NCBI GenBank assembly: GCA_035457725.1
Contig: DATIBC010000086.1
Location: forward strand, 1-41,096
Direction: 5' to 3'
Length of the DNA stretch: 41,096 nt
Source of the DNA: DATFES01 sp035457725
GTDB lineage: Bacteria; Pseudomonadota; Alphaproteobacteria; CACIAM-22H2
In this document: in pieces, positions 31,570 through 40,347 of the stretch
Numbering within the stretch: the first letter of the stretch is position 1
Layout: every line of letters begins with the position of its first letter
The notes under the pieces: model-generated
What the model was told of the DNA's origin: nothing
Seen by the model: only the letters and a program-made list of their open reading frames with translations
The model's database searches: none
Made by a program: the position numbers and the translations under genes

Positions 31570-31965
31570 ATGACGATCGATCATAATATGGTCAGGAAAA
31601 CCGCTGCGGCTTACACCGCGGCCTGGAACTCCGGAGTCGCAGAAGCTGTCGCCGAGTTCTATGCCGAGGATGGGCAGATCGCCATCAATCGTGGCGAGCC
31701 TTGGAAGGGACGGGCTCGCATAGCAGAAATGGCCTCTGGCTTTTTCGCCGAGGTGCCGGACCTAACGCTTGTTTGCGATGGGGTGCGCTGCGCCGCCGAC
31801 CACGTCGTCTACCTTTGGACTTTCACCGGCACGCATTCCGAGACAAAGAAATCCCTTCGCGTTGCCGGATGGGAGGAATGGGATTTTGATTCGAACCATA
31901 AAGTAAAGGCGTCGCGCGGTTGGTACGACGCCGACGATTACAAGCGACAGACAGAGGGCGACTAA
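31570..31965 (+). CDS. SnoaL-like / NTF2-fold protein
   Basis: A 131-residue protein with the SnoaL/NTF2-like layout: an N-terminal helix TAAAYTAAWNSGVAEAVAEFYAEDGQIAIN, then GRARIAEMASGFFAEVPDLTLVCDGVR, then curved sheet strands HVVYLWTFTGTHSETKKSLRVAGWEEWDF. This fold hosts polyketide cyclases, isomerases and many unknown enzymes, and the substrate cannot be told. ATG at 31570 is preferred because AAGGGGGAG (31557-31565) lies 4 nt upstream; the open frame extends back to 31510. It stands alone in a gene-poor, more AT-rich segment, which is consistent with acquisition by transfer. Confidence 0.78.
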   Translation: MTIDHNMVRKTAAAYTAAWNSGVAEAVAEFYAEDGQIAINRGEPWKGRARIAEMASGFFAEVPDLTLVCDGVRCAADHVVYLWTFTGTHSETKKSLRVAGWEEWDFDSNHKVKASRGWYDADDYKRQTEGD

Positions 31966-32263
31966 AGCGTGCAGCGACGCGCGGTCGTTTCTTATGAGTT
32001 CACGCCCTAGAGGCCTCGCGGCCAAGAAGCGCGCATGGGCCAACGTCCCACCATGGCGCGATCGCAATGAGCCGATCTGCTTCGGCTCGTATCTCTATCG
32101 AGCGCGGATTTGGTCGAGCGGTTCTCAACGAAATCAAACACTGTCGTTGCGTCGCAACACGCTACGATAGGCTCGCGGTCAATTACCTCGTATTCATCCA
32201 GCTTGCTTCTATTCGGCTATGGCTGCGCGTTAATGAGTCCACGGCCCAATCATGCGTCGCCGA
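31966..32263. other. Gap without recognisable gene between SnoaL-like gene and mutY
   Basis: No ORF with a ribosome site or familiar motif. The open frame that enters mutY on the other strand (from 32067) is a shadow. Composition is closer to random than in the neighbours. No terminator or promoter is clear. Confidence 0.5.
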
Positions 32264-33343
32264 TCATTCCTGTTCGGCCTTGAGCGCATGGGCGACGACC
32301 TTCTTCATCAAGGTCGGCAGCGCCAACTCGTCGAGTCGATCGACCGCCACCCATTCGCCATCGTCGAAGGCGAGCCGTTCGTCGCGCATGGCGGCGCGGC
32401 CGACGCGCGCCGCCCATACTTTCAGCTCGAGCGCGAAATGGGTGAAGCCGTGACGCACTTCACCGGGCAGCTCATGCCAGGCTAGCGCCATCGGCGCTGC
32501 ACGCCGCGCTGCGGCATCGCTCCATGCCCGCTCCCGCCATGGCGTCGAAGGCACTTCCATCATGCCGCCGAGCAGTCCGCGCTCGGGGCGCCGGCGCAGC
32601 CATACCGCGCCGTCGGCGCGGCGAAGGAAGAATGCGATACCCCGGCGCATCGGCTTGACACGCTTGCGCTCGCGGCGGGGATAACGCTCGGGCTCGCCGC
32701 CCCGGCGAGCGGCGCAAAACTCGTTCCACGGACACAGCATGCAGCGCGGAGCACGCGCGGTGCAGATTGTGGCGCCCAGGTCCATCATGGCTTGCGCGAA
32801 GTCGCCTGGCCGCGAGGCAGGCGCGAGAGCGCCAGCGGCCTCGGCAATGACCCGCCGGCCTTTCGGCAACGGGATGTCGATCGCGTGGAGCCGCGCAATG
32901 ACGCGTTCGACGTTTCCATCGATCACCACTGCCGGCCGATCGAAGGCGATGGCCGCTATCGCCGCCGCGGTGTATCGGCCGATCCCGGGCAGTTTACGCA
33001 ACGCCGCTTCGTCGTCGGGCAATCGGCCTTCGTACTCGTCCATGACGACGCGGGCGCATTTGTGCAGGTTGCGCGCGCGGGCGTAATAACCGAGCCCCGC
33101 CCACGCGCGGAGAACATCGTCGAGCGGCGTTTCGGCGAGCGCCGCGACGGTCGGCCAACGAGCCACGAAACGGCGAAAGAATGGTGCGACGGCCGGCACC
33201 GTGGTCTGCTGTAGCATGATTTCGGCAAGCCAGACGCGGTACGGATCGGGTCGTTCGCCGCGCGGCGCGCGCCATGGCAACGTCCGCGCGTGGCGGTCGT
33301 ACCAACGCAGAAGGATCGGGGCAAGCTCGCGGGAATCGTTCAT
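32264..33343 (-). CDS. mutY: A/G-specific adenine glycosylase
   Basis: A 359-residue base-excision repair enzyme that removes adenine mispaired with 8-oxoguanine. The HhH-GPD domain shows AEIMLQQTTV with catalytic Glu41, LPGIGRYTAAAIAAIAFD, and VVIDGNVERV with Asp142. The 4Fe-4S loop is complete: Cys194-x6-Cys201-x2-Cys204-x5-Cys210. The C-terminal third is the MutT-like NUDIX-fold domain that recognises 8-oxoG (RRGIAFFLRRADGAVWLRRRP, GLLGGMMEVPST). ATG at 33343 gives the family N-terminus; the frame is open further upstream. It is divergent from the DUF721 gene, 107 nt apart, part of a conserved mutY / DUF721 / DsbA-like / smc neighbourhood. Confidence 0.97.
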   Translation of the reverse strand: MNDSRELAPILLRWYDRHARTLPWRAPRGERPDPYRVWLAEIMLQQTTVPAVAPFFRRFVARWPTVAALAETPLDDVLRAWAGLGYYARARNLHKCARVVMDEYEGRLPDDEAALRKLPGIGRYTAAAIAAIAFDRPAVVIDGNVERVIARLHAIDIPLPKGRRVIAEAAGALAPASRPGDFAQAMMDLGATICTARAPRCMLCPWNEFCAARRGGEPERYPRRERKRVKPMRRGIAFFLRRADGAVWLRRRPERGLLGGMMEVPSTPWRERAWSDAAARRAAPMALAWHELPGEVRHGFTHFALELKVWAARVGRAAMRDERLAFDDGEWVAVDRLDELALPTLMKKVVAHALKAEQE

Positions 33344-33450
33344 GCGCCTGGCGGCGCGGGCGAACGGTCGGGGCGTTGTGCCGCGCCGCCGGCGACCATA
33401 GCATAGGGGCGAGCCGTGGTTGAAATCGGCTCGCGACGACAGGACGGGCA

Positions 33451-33912
33451 ATGGCGCTGCGTGCGATCGGACAACGGATGGCCAAGATCACCCGCCCGAC
33501 GCTGGCCAGGCGGGGAGCGGCGTTTGCGGCGATCGTCGGCGAGTGGGCGGCGATCGTTGGTCCACGGTTCTCCCTTTCGACGCTGCCCGAAAAGCTGTCT
33601 GGCGGGCCGGCCGGCGAGGGCGGCGCACTGACGATCCGGGTCGCCGGGGCCGACGCCCTGGAGCTGCAGCTCGTCGCCGAACAGCTGGTCGCGCGCGTCA
33701 ATACGTTCGTCGGTCACCGTGCAGTATCCCGCCTGCGGCTTATCCAGGCACCATTGCCCAGCGCCCGCGCCCCGGCTTCGCCCGCCCCGGCGGTCGAACC
33801 GCCAGCCGCGTCCTCGGTCACCGATCAGCTGCGGTCGATCGATGACCCAGAGCTTGCCGCCTCGCTTGCTCGATTAGCCATTGCCTTGGCGCGCGAAAGC
33901 GATAAATCCTAA
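33451..33912 (+). CDS. DUF721 (DciA-like) protein
   Basis: A 153-residue protein of the DUF721 family. The N-terminal half holds the conserved core: FAAIVGEWAAIVGPRFSLSTLPEKL, then LTIRVAGADALELQLVAEQLVARVNTFVGHRAVSRLRLIQ. The C-terminal half is Ala/Pro-rich and disordered, ending in a short helix (DDPELAASLARLAIALARE). DciA proteins, which belong to this family, load the replicative helicase DnaB in bacteria lacking DnaC; whether this short alphaproteobacterial member does so is inference. GGACGGG precedes the ATG. It is the first plus-strand gene of the DUF721 / DsbA-like / smc series. Confidence 0.85.
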   Translation: MALRAIGQRMAKITRPTLARRGAAFAAIVGEWAAIVGPRFSLSTLPEKLSGGPAGEGGALTIRVAGADALELQLVAEQLVARVNTFVGHRAVSRLRLIQAPLPSARAPASPAPAVEPPAASSVTDQLRSIDDPELAASLARLAIALARESDKS

Positions 33913-33971
33913 ATATCGCCAATGGGTTGACAGTTTGGCCCAAAGTCGCGCCAAAAGCGCCGGAAATCGCC

Positions 33972-34001
33972 TTGTCGAGTCGGGCCAAAAATCGTTAGGA
34001 T
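33972..34001 (+). promoter_or_regulatory. Candidate promoter of the DsbA-like gene
   Basis: TTGTCG (33972-33977) and TAGGAT (33996-34001) are 18 nt apart, each matching four of six consensus bases, and lie 27 nt before the ATG of the DsbA-like gene. A perfect TTGACA at 33927-33932 has no -10 at the right distance. Confidence 0.35.
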
Positions 34002-34028
34002 GCACAACATCTTGTGGGCGCAGCGAAC

Positions 34029-34712
34029 ATGAACCGTAATATCTTGCTTGGCTTGGCCGTTCTCGCGTCGCTGGCCGGAGCCCTGGTCGGAGCCTTGCCG
34101 GCGGCGGCACAGAGTTCGCCCAAGCCCGGCGAGCCGTTGCTCGCCCAATCGCCCATCGACCCCAAGGCGCTCGCGCCACGGCGCGAGGGGGACGACATGG
34201 TGATGGGCCTCGCCTCGGCACCGGTTACGATCATCGAATACGCCTCGCTAACCTGTCCCCACTGCGCGAACTTCCACGCCAACGCCTTTCCCGACCTAAA
34301 ATCGAGCTACATCGACAAAGGGTTGGTGCGATTCATCTACCGCGATTTTCCGCTCGACCGCTTGGCCCTGCATGGCTCGATGATTGCGCGGTGCGCCGGA
34401 CCGGATCGGTACTTCAGCTTCCTCGATGCCTTCTTCAAGCAGCAGCGAAGTTGGGCGCTCGCCGACCAAAGCCAAGCCAGCGTCGCCATGAAACGCCTCG
34501 CCAAGCTCGGCGGCATGCCGGAAGACGCCTTCGACGCTTGCCTCAAGAACCAAGAGGTCCAGAACGAGGTTCTAACGCAGCGTCTGCGCGGCGAGCGCGA
34601 GTTCGAGGTGAGTTCGACGCCGACTTTGATCATCAACGGCCAGAAACTTCGTGGGGCGGCAACGTTCCAGGAACTGGAAAAAGTGCTCAAACCGCTGGTC
34701 GGCCGGTCATGA
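34029..34712 (+). CDS. DsbA-family thiol:disulfide oxidoreductase
   Basis: A 227-residue exported thioredoxin-fold protein. The signal peptide is MNRNILLGLAVLASLAGALVGALPAAAQ. The active site is CPHC (Cys76-Cys79) in ASLTCPHCANFHA, followed by the helical insertion and the cis-proline loop SSTPTLIING. This resembles the DsbA/Com1-like periplasmic oxidases (DSBA-like thioredoxin group) that introduce or shuffle disulfides in secreted proteins. Two further Cys (RCAGPD, DACLKN) may form a structural disulfide. ATG at 34029 is preferred to GTG 34014 since it begins the signal peptide. It lies between DUF721 and smc, a conserved alphaproteobacterial arrangement. Confidence 0.92.
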   Translation: MNRNILLGLAVLASLAGALVGALPAAAQSSPKPGEPLLAQSPIDPKALAPRREGDDMVMGLASAPVTIIEYASLTCPHCANFHANAFPDLKSSYIDKGLVRFIYRDFPLDRLALHGSMIARCAGPDRYFSFLDAFFKQQRSWALADQSQASVAMKRLAKLGGMPEDAFDACLKNQEVQNEVLTQRLRGEREFEVSSTPTLIINGQKLRGAATFQELEKVLKPLVGRS

Positions 34713-34753
34713 ACGGGGCCGGCGGCATTCGCCCTCTGCGACGGATTTGAGGA

Positions 34754-37700
34754 ATGCAGTTCACCAAGCTTCGTCTCTACGGTTTCAAGTCTTTCGTTGA
34801 GCCGACCGAGCTCGCCATCGAGCCGGGCCTGACCGGCATCGTCGGGCCCAACGGGTGCGGCAAATCGAACCTTGTCGAGGCGTTGCGCTGGGTCATGGGA
34901 GAGAACCGCGCCAGGCAGATGCGCGGCGGCGAAATGGACGACGTCATATTCGCCGGCACCGCCGACCGTCCGTCGCGCAACGTCGCCGAAGTTGCATTGG
35001 TTCTCGACAACGCGACCCGCAAGGCGCCCGCCGCGTTCAATGATTTGATCGAGATCGAGGTGAGCCGTCGCATCGAGCGCGGCGAGGGATCGGCCTATCG
35101 CATCGCCGGCCGCGAGGTGCGCGCGCGCGACGTGCAGCTCATGTTCGCCGACGCCGCGACCGGCTCGCACTCCCCGGCGTTGGTCAGTCAGGGGCGCATC
35201 AGCGCCATCATTGCCGCCAAGCCGACCGAGCGCCGGGCATTGCTCGAAGAGGCGGCGGGAATCTCCGGGCTGCATTCGCGCCGTCACGAGGCGGAGCTCA
35301 AGCTGCGGGCGGCGGAGGCCAACCTGGCGCGGCTCGACGACGTGATCGTCACGCTCGACACGCAGTACCAGGGCCTGCGCAAGCAATCCCGTCAGGCGGC
35401 GCGCTATCGCAACATGAGCGATCTTATCCGGCGCGCCGAGGCGATATTGATGCACCTGCGCTGGCGCGACGCAGGCGCCGCGCGCGACGCCGCGTTGGAG
35501 CGGCTCGCTGCCGCCGAGCGCTTGGTGGCCGAAATCACCCAGCGCGCGGCAAGCGCCGCCACCGCATTGGCCGACGCGCAGGCGACGCTCCCGGATTTGC
35601 GCCGCGCCGAAGCCGAGGAGGCGACGACGCTTGCCCGGCTGGGGCTGGCGCGCGAACAACTGGAGGCCGACGAGCGACGCGTCGCCGCGCAGCTCGAGGA
35701 CATCGCCTTGCGGTTGGCCGATCTTGCCGCCGACCGCGAGCGCGAGGAGCAACACGTCGCCGAGGCGCGCGATGCGTTGGCGCGACTCTCGGTTGAGCGC
35801 GCCAATCTCGTCGGCGCCGACGCAAGCGCGCTCGAGACGCTGCGAACAAGCGAGATCGCACTCGACGCCGCGCGCGGCGAAGTCGACGCCATCGATGCAG
35901 AGGTCGCGCAAGCCACGGAATCGATCGCCGCCGGCGACGCCGAACGCGCCGCGCTGCAGCGGCAGAGCGACGAGCTGGCGCAGCGGATCGCCGCCGAAGG
36001 AGCGCGGATCGCCGAAATCGTGCGCGAGCAGGCGTTGCTCGAGGCGGCGATCGCCGCGCGTCGCCTCGCCGCCAGCGGCGATGACGCCGCCGAGGCCACG
36101 CAAACCAGGCAGTCGGTGGCCGAGGCCGCGGCCGAGAAAGCGGAAGCAGCGCGGCGCGCGGCGTTCGAAGAAGAAGTCGGCGCGCGCGCCCGGCTCGCCG
36201 CGGCGGAGGCCGAACTTGGCCGTATCGTGGCCGAAATCAGCGGCTTGGAGGCCGTGCTCGGAACCAGCGGCGAAAACGAGTTGGACTTGGTTCTCGATCA
36301 CGTTTCGGTGTCGCCAGGGCACGAAACGGCCCTCGGTGCCGCGCTTGGCGACGACCTTACGGCGGCCCTCGAGACGAACGCCCCGGTCCGCTGGCGAATG
36401 CCCGCGGGCCAGGCGGCCGATGCGCCTGCTCTTCCCGAAGGCGCGGAACCGCTGGCCGATCATGTCAAGGCGCCGCCAGAGCTGGCGTTGCGGCTGCGGC
36501 AGATCGGGGTAGTCGACGACGCTGCCTCGGGCGAGAAACTGGCGCGTCGCCTGCGGCAAGGACAACGCCTGGTCAGCCGCGACGGCGGCCTTTGGCGCTG
36601 GGACGGGTTCGTCGTCGCGCCTGGCACGCCGACCGCCGCGGCGACGCGGCTGGCGCAGCGCAATCGGCTCGACAAACTCAAACGCGCACGTGCAACCGCG
36701 GCAGCCGAGCTCGAAGGGGCCAAGGTCCGGTTCGTCTCGGCCGAAACGTCGGCGCGGGCGACGCAGCTCGCCGAACAACAGGCACGCGATGCGGCACGCC
36801 AGGCGAACGCAGCGCTCGCCGCCGTACGCAGCGAAGAATCGGCGCGCGCGCGGGCCGAAGCGAGCGATGCGACACGGCTGCAGGTGTTGAACGAGGAAGC
36901 GCGGCGGGCGCACGCCAACTTGGCGCAAGACGAGGCGCGCCTCGAGGCGGCACGCATGCGGCTGGCGGCGATGCCCGACTCGCGTGCGCAGCGCGACAAA
37001 CTGGCTGCCGATCGCGGTCGTCTGTCGATGGCGCGCGCCAATTTCGCCGAACTGCAGGGGACTCACGCACGTTTGGCGCGTGAAGCCGAGATCCGCGCCC
37101 AACGTATCGCCGCGATCGGCGATGAACTCGCGCAGTGGACGAGTCGCGCCGAGGGCGCGCGCCGGCAGATCGCCGCGCTCGCCGACCGCCACGACGCGGC
37201 GACCGCCGAGCAGGACCGATTGGCCCGTCGTCCGGGCGAGATCTCCATCGAGCGCGACGCGTTGTTCGGGCGCATCGAGAAAGCCGAGGCGCGCCGCCGG
37301 GCGGCGACCGACCGACTAAGCGAGGCCGAGGCGCGCGTCGCCGTAGCCGACCGGGCGCTCAAGGCGATTGAGGGCGAGCTGGCCGCACAACGCGAGGAAC
37401 GCGTGCGCGCCGAGGCGCTCAGCGACCAGGCGATGAGCCATCTAGGTGAGATCGCACAGGCGATCCGCGATCGGCTCGATTGCGCGCCGGAGGACACGCT
37501 CGCCGTCGGCGGCTTGACGCCCGAAAGCGAACTACCGGCGATGCAGCAGATCGCCAATCGTCTCGAGCGATTGACCAAGGAGCGCGACACGATGGGCCCG
37601 GTCAATCTGCGGGCCGAGCAGGAGGCGGCCGAGGTCGAGCAGCAGCTTGCGACGATGCGCAGCGAAAAAGAGGACCTAGTGGCGGCGATCGCTCGATTGC

Positions 37701-38284
37701 GCCATGGCATCGCCAGCCTCAATCGCGAGGGCCGCGAACGGCTTCTCGCCGCGTTCGCCAACGTCAACAAGCACTTCCAGGATCTTTTCACCCGACTCTT
37801 CGGCGGCGGACGGGCGCATCTGGCGTTGGCGATACCGACGCCGCCCGCCCCGCCGGAAGGCGACGCGCAGAACGCACCGACAATTCCGGCGCCGGCGAAC
37901 GACGTCGACCCGCTCGAGGCCGGACTCGAGGTGATGGCGAGTCCGCCCGGCAAGAAACTGCAATCCCTGTCACTGCTTTCGGGCGGCGAGCAGGCGTTGA
38001 CGGCGCTCGCGCTGTTGTTCGCGGTGTTTCTCACCAACCCAGCGCCGATCTGCGTGCTCGATGAGGTGGACGCGCCGCTCGACGACGCCAACGTCGACCG
38101 GTTCTGCACGCTGCTCGAGGACACCGCCAGGACGACCGGCACCCGTTTCCTCCTGGTGACGCACCACCGCCTCACCATGGCGCGCATGCACAGGCTATTT
38201 GGCGTGACCATGGCGGAGCGGGGAATCTCGCAGATCGTGTCGGTCGATCTGCGCGGCGCCGAGCGCATACGCGCGACCGCCTGA
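34754..38284 (+). CDS. smc: Chromosome segregation protein SMC
   Basis: A 1176-residue condensin ATPase. The N-terminal head has MQFTKLRLYGFKSFVEPTEL and Walker A GPNGCGKSN (31-39). Two long Ala/Arg/Glu-rich coiled-coil arms flank a hinge at about residues 510-630. The C-terminal head has the signature LLSGGEQALTALALLF and Walker B PICVLDEVDAPLDDANVDRF. It dimerises at the hinge and extrudes DNA loops with ScpA and ScpB, aiding chromosome segregation; neither partner gene is in the window. Full length, no frameshift. TTGAGGA precedes the ATG by 3 nt. A 951-codon open frame on the opposite strand is a composition artefact. Confidence 0.97.
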   Translation: MQFTKLRLYGFKSFVEPTELAIEPGLTGIVGPNGCGKSNLVEALRWVMGENRARQMRGGEMDDVIFAGTADRPSRNVAEVALVLDNATRKAPAAFNDLIEIEVSRRIERGEGSAYRIAGREVRARDVQLMFADAATGSHSPALVSQGRISAIIAAKPTERRALLEEAAGISGLHSRRHEAELKLRAAEANLARLDDVIVTLDTQYQGLRKQSRQAARYRNMSDLIRRAEAILMHLRWRDAGAARDAALERLAAAERLVAEITQRAASAATALADAQATLPDLRRAEAEEATTLARLGLAREQLEADERRVAAQLEDIALRLADLAADREREEQHVAEARDALARLSVERANLVGADASALETLRTSEIALDAARGEVDAIDAEVAQATESIAAGDAERAALQRQSDELAQRIAAEGARIAEIVREQALLEAAIAARRLAASGDDAAEATQTRQSVAEAAAEKAEAARRAAFEEEVGARARLAAAEAELGRIVAEISGLEAVLGTSGENELDLVLDHVSVSPGHETALGAALGDDLTAALETNAPVRWRMPAGQAADAPALPEGAEPLADHVKAPPELALRLRQIGVVDDAASGEKLARRLRQGQRLVSRDGGLWRWDGFVVAPGTPTAAATRLAQRNRLDKLKRARATAAAELEGAKVRFVSAETSARATQLAEQQARDAARQANAALAAVRSEESARARAEASDATRLQVLNEEARRAHANLAQDEARLEAARMRLAAMPDSRAQRDKLAADRGRLSMARANFAELQGTHARLAREAEIRAQRIAAIGDELAQWTSRAEGARRQIAALADRHDAATAEQDRLARRPGEISIERDALFGRIEKAEARRRAATDRLSEAEARVAVADRALKAIEGELAAQREERVRAEALSDQAMSHLGEIAQAIRDRLDCAPEDTLAVGGLTPESELPAMQQIANRLERLTKERDTMGPVNLRAEQEAAEVEQQLATMRSEKEDLVAAIARLRHGIASLNREGRERLLAAFANVNKHFQDLFTRLFGGGRAHLALAIPTPPAPPEGDAQNAPTIPAPANDVDPLEAGLEVMASPPGKKLQSLSLLSGGEQALTALALLFAVFLTNPAPICVLDEVDAPLDDANVDRFCTLLEDTARTTGTRFLLVTHHRLTMARMHRLFGVTMAERGISQIVSVDLRGAERIRATA

Positions 38285-38322
38285 CCGCGCTTAACCTGCT
38301 GACCGAAAAGCTTTATCGCTCC

Positions 38323-38351
38323 TTGACAGCCCCCAGCCCGACACTTATGTT
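38323..38351 (+). promoter_or_regulatory. Candidate sigma-70 promoter of the F0 ATP synthase operon
   Basis: TTGACA (38323-38328), a 17-nt spacer and TATGTT (38346-38351, four of six) form the best promoter match in the window. It lies 38 nt after the smc stop and 77 nt before atpI, leaving a GC-rich leader that can fold. Confidence 0.65.
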
Positions 38352-38428
38352 GCGCCGCGTTTGAGGCGCCGCCGGCGCCGCCGGGCGAGCTATCGCGGGG
38401 GCGCTACTCGCAGACGAGCGGTCCCAAG

Positions 38429-38782
38429 ATGGCCGAAAAAAAGACTCCGCCCTCGCTCGAGGCTCTGGAGGCCCGGCTGCGTGAGGCACGCGCCGAGCAG
38501 TCGCCGGCGCCCGCGCAGGTGTCATCGCATCGCCAGATGGGGATCGCCTATCGGGTGCTGATCGAGATGATCGCCGGCGTCGGCATAGGCGCGATGATCG
38601 GGTGGTGGCTTGACGGCTGGTTCGGCACACGGCCAGTCCTCTTGCTGACCATGCTGATCGTCGGGTTCGCCGCTGCGATGCGCAACGTCCTACGCGTCGT
38701 TCGCGCGGCAGGTGGCGGAGCGGGTGGAGCGGAAGAAAATCAGCCGCGGCAGGGACCAGACGGTCCCGTGGACCGCGAGTGA
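38429..38782 (+). CDS. atpI: ATP synthase protein I
   Basis: A 117-residue membrane protein with a charged N-terminal tail and two transmembrane helices (YRVLIEMIAGVGIGAMIGWWLDGWFG and PVLLLTMLIVGFAAAMRNVLRVV). This is the AtpI/AtpQ-like layout, a small accessory protein that helps assemble the c-ring or handle Mg2+. The C-terminal GGGAGGAEENQPRQG tail is disordered. It is the first gene of the F0 operon, 14 nt before atpB, matching the usual alphaproteobacterial order atpI-atpB-atpE-b'-b. F1 genes are not in the window, as is normal in this class where they form a separate operon. Confidence 0.9.
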   Translation: MAEKKTPPSLEALEARLREARAEQSPAPAQVSSHRQMGIAYRVLIEMIAGVGIGAMIGWWLDGWFGTRPVLLLTMLIVGFAAAMRNVLRVVRAAGGGAGGAEENQPRQGPDGPVDRE

Positions 38783-38796
38783 CGAGGTAGGGGTCC

Positions 38797-39534
38797 GTGG
38801 CGGAACAGCACAGCCCACTCGAACAGTTCGAGATCAAGCGTCTCGCTTCGGCTGAAATCGGCGGCCTCGACGTTTCGTTCACCAACTCGGCGCTGTTCAT
38901 GGTGGTCGCCGTCGGGCTCATCACCTTCGTCATGGTGTACAGCATGCGGGGCCGGGCGATGGTGCCGGGACGGATGCAGTCGATGGCCGAGATGAGTTAC
39001 GAGTTCATCGCCAACATGCTGCAGGAGACCGTCGGCAGCGCGGGGCGGAGGTATTTCCCGTTCGTCTTCACGCTGTTCATGTTTATCCTGTTCTGCAATC
39101 TGCTGGGGATGGTCCCATACACCTTCACGGTGACCAGCCATATCATCGTCACGTTCGCGCTGGCGTTGGTCGTCTTCATCGGCGTCACGATCATCGGCTT
39201 CGCCCGCCACGGCGTCGCATTCCTGCGGTTTTTCGTGCCGCATGGCGTCCCGGTGGCGCTGCTGCCGCTCCTCGTCCCGATCGAGATCTTGTCCTATCTC
39301 ATTCGCCCGGTGAGTCTGTCGGTCCGTCTGTTCGCCAACATGATGGCCGGACACACCATGCTCAAAGTGTTCGCGGGCTTCGTCGTGGCGCTCGGCGTGT
39401 TGCTTGGCTGGGCGCCGCTCGCCTTCGTCGTCGCCCTGACCGGACTCGAGATCGGCATCGCCTTTCTGCAGGCCTACGTCTTCACCATCCTCACCTGCCT
39501 CTATCTCAACGATGCGGTCCACATGCATCATTGA
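38797..39534 (+). CDS. atpB: ATP synthase F0 subunit a
   Basis: A 245-residue integral membrane subunit forming the proton half-channels. It has five or six helices, with the essential Arg177 in LSVRLFANMMAGH and the C-terminal motif GLEIGIAFLQAYVFTILTCLYLNDAVHMHH. The N-terminal PLEQFEIKRLASAEIGG is typical of alphaproteobacterial subunit a. The start is GTG; the preceding AGGTAGGGG provides the ribosome site. It is followed 59 nt later by atpE. Confidence 0.97.
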   Translation: MAEQHSPLEQFEIKRLASAEIGGLDVSFTNSALFMVVAVGLITFVMVYSMRGRAMVPGRMQSMAEMSYEFIANMLQETVGSAGRRYFPFVFTLFMFILFCNLLGMVPYTFTVTSHIIVTFALALVVFIGVTIIGFARHGVAFLRFFVPHGVPVALLPLLVPIEILSYLIRPVSLSVRLFANMMAGHTMLKVFAGFVVALGVLLGWAPLAFVVALTGLEIGIAFLQAYVFTILTCLYLNDAVHMHH

Positions 39535-39593
39535 GGCGGGCGCAACGCATCCTCCCGAAATCGGCCATTCCAACACGGAAAGGAACAACGACC

Positions 39594-39821
39594 ATGGATC
39601 CAGCAGCGGCCAAGTTGATCGGTGCCGGCCTTGCCACCATCGCGCTCGCCGGCGTGGGCGTCGGCATCGGCAACATCTTCGGCAACTTCGTGTCGGCGGC
39701 GATTCGCAATCCCGCGGCGGCACCGAAGGTGTTCGGCAACGTGCTTCTCGGCTTCGCGTTGACTGAAGCGATTGCGCTGTTCGCGCTGGTCATCGCGATG
39801 CTCATCCTATTCGTGTTCTGA
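39594..39821 (+). CDS. atpE: ATP synthase F0 subunit c
   Basis: A 75-residue two-helix hairpin that forms the rotating ring. The first helix carries the glycine motif GVGVGIG (20-26), the polar loop is RNP (38-40) and the second helix has the proton-binding Glu58 in GFALTEAIALFAL. These features indicate a proton-coupled ring; the Na+ ligand set of some species is not evident. AAAGGA precedes the ATG. The ATG at 39594 is chosen; the open frame runs back to the atpB stop but a longer form would not fit the family. Confidence 0.97.
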   Translation: MDPAAAKLIGAGLATIALAGVGVGIGNIFGNFVSAAIRNPAAAPKVFGNVLLGFALTEAIALFALVIAMLILFVF

Positions 39822-39855
39822 CGGCCCAAATCGCGCGCTCTTCAGCGAGGTCGCG

Positions 39856-40347
39856 ATGCCGCAGCTTCATTTCGCCGACTTCCCGCCGCAGCTCGTCTGG
39901 CTGGCGATCAGCTTCGTCGTCTTGTACCTGCTGATGGCGCGCGTGGCGCTGCCGCGCATCTCCGAGGTCCTTGAGACGCGCGCCGAGCGCATTCGCGACG
40001 ATCTCGACAAGGCCGCGGCGCTCAAATCGGAGGCCGAGGCGGCGATGGCGGCCTACGAGAAGCTGCGCGCCGAAGCGCGGGCCCAAGCCCTCGCCATGAC
40101 GCGCGAGACCTCGGCGAGGCTCGCCGAGGCGGCGGCGGCGCGCCAGGCCGAGCTCGCCGGGGCGCTAAACGCCAAGACCAAGGAAGCCGAGGCGCGCATC
40201 GCCAAGGCGAAGCGCGGGGCGACCGCAAGTCTCAAGTCCGTCGCCGCCGAGACGGCACGCGCCGTGGCGTCGCGTCTGGTCGGGCTCGACATTCCGGTCG
40301 GTGAGGCCGAACGGATCGCCGAGCAGGTGCTGCGGGAGCGCGGGTGA
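39856..40347 (+). CDS. atpG: ATP synthase F0 subunit b'
   Basis: A 163-residue peripheral-stalk subunit with one N-terminal helix (PPQLVWLAISFVVLYLLMARVALPRISEVLETR) followed by a long Ala/Lys/Glu-rich coiled coil. The PPQLVWL start is diagnostic for b', the diverged paralogue that pairs with b in photosynthetic bacteria and alphaproteobacteria. ATG at 39856; the open frame begins earlier inside atpE and is not used. Its stop TGA overlaps the ATG of the b gene by one base. The symbol atpG follows the Rhodospirillum-type usage and elsewhere means the gamma subunit. Confidence 0.93.
   Translation: MPQLHFADFPPQLVWLAISFVVLYLLMARVALPRISEVLETRAERIRDDLDKAAALKSEAEAAMAAYEKLRAEARAQALAMTRETSARLAEAAAARQAELAGALNAKTKEAEARIAKAKRGATASLKSVAAETARAVASRLVGLDIPVGEAERIAEQVLRERG

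Noticed and set aside
33927..33932. TTGACA as -35 of the DsbA-like gene
   Set aside because: No acceptable -10 occurs 16-18 nt downstream; a second hexamer pair closer to the gene fits better.
34337..37192. A 951-codon open frame on the minus strand opposite smc
   Set aside because: It lies fully antisense to a well-supported SMC gene, is rich in Arg and Ala, has no domain, and reflects high GC at third positions.
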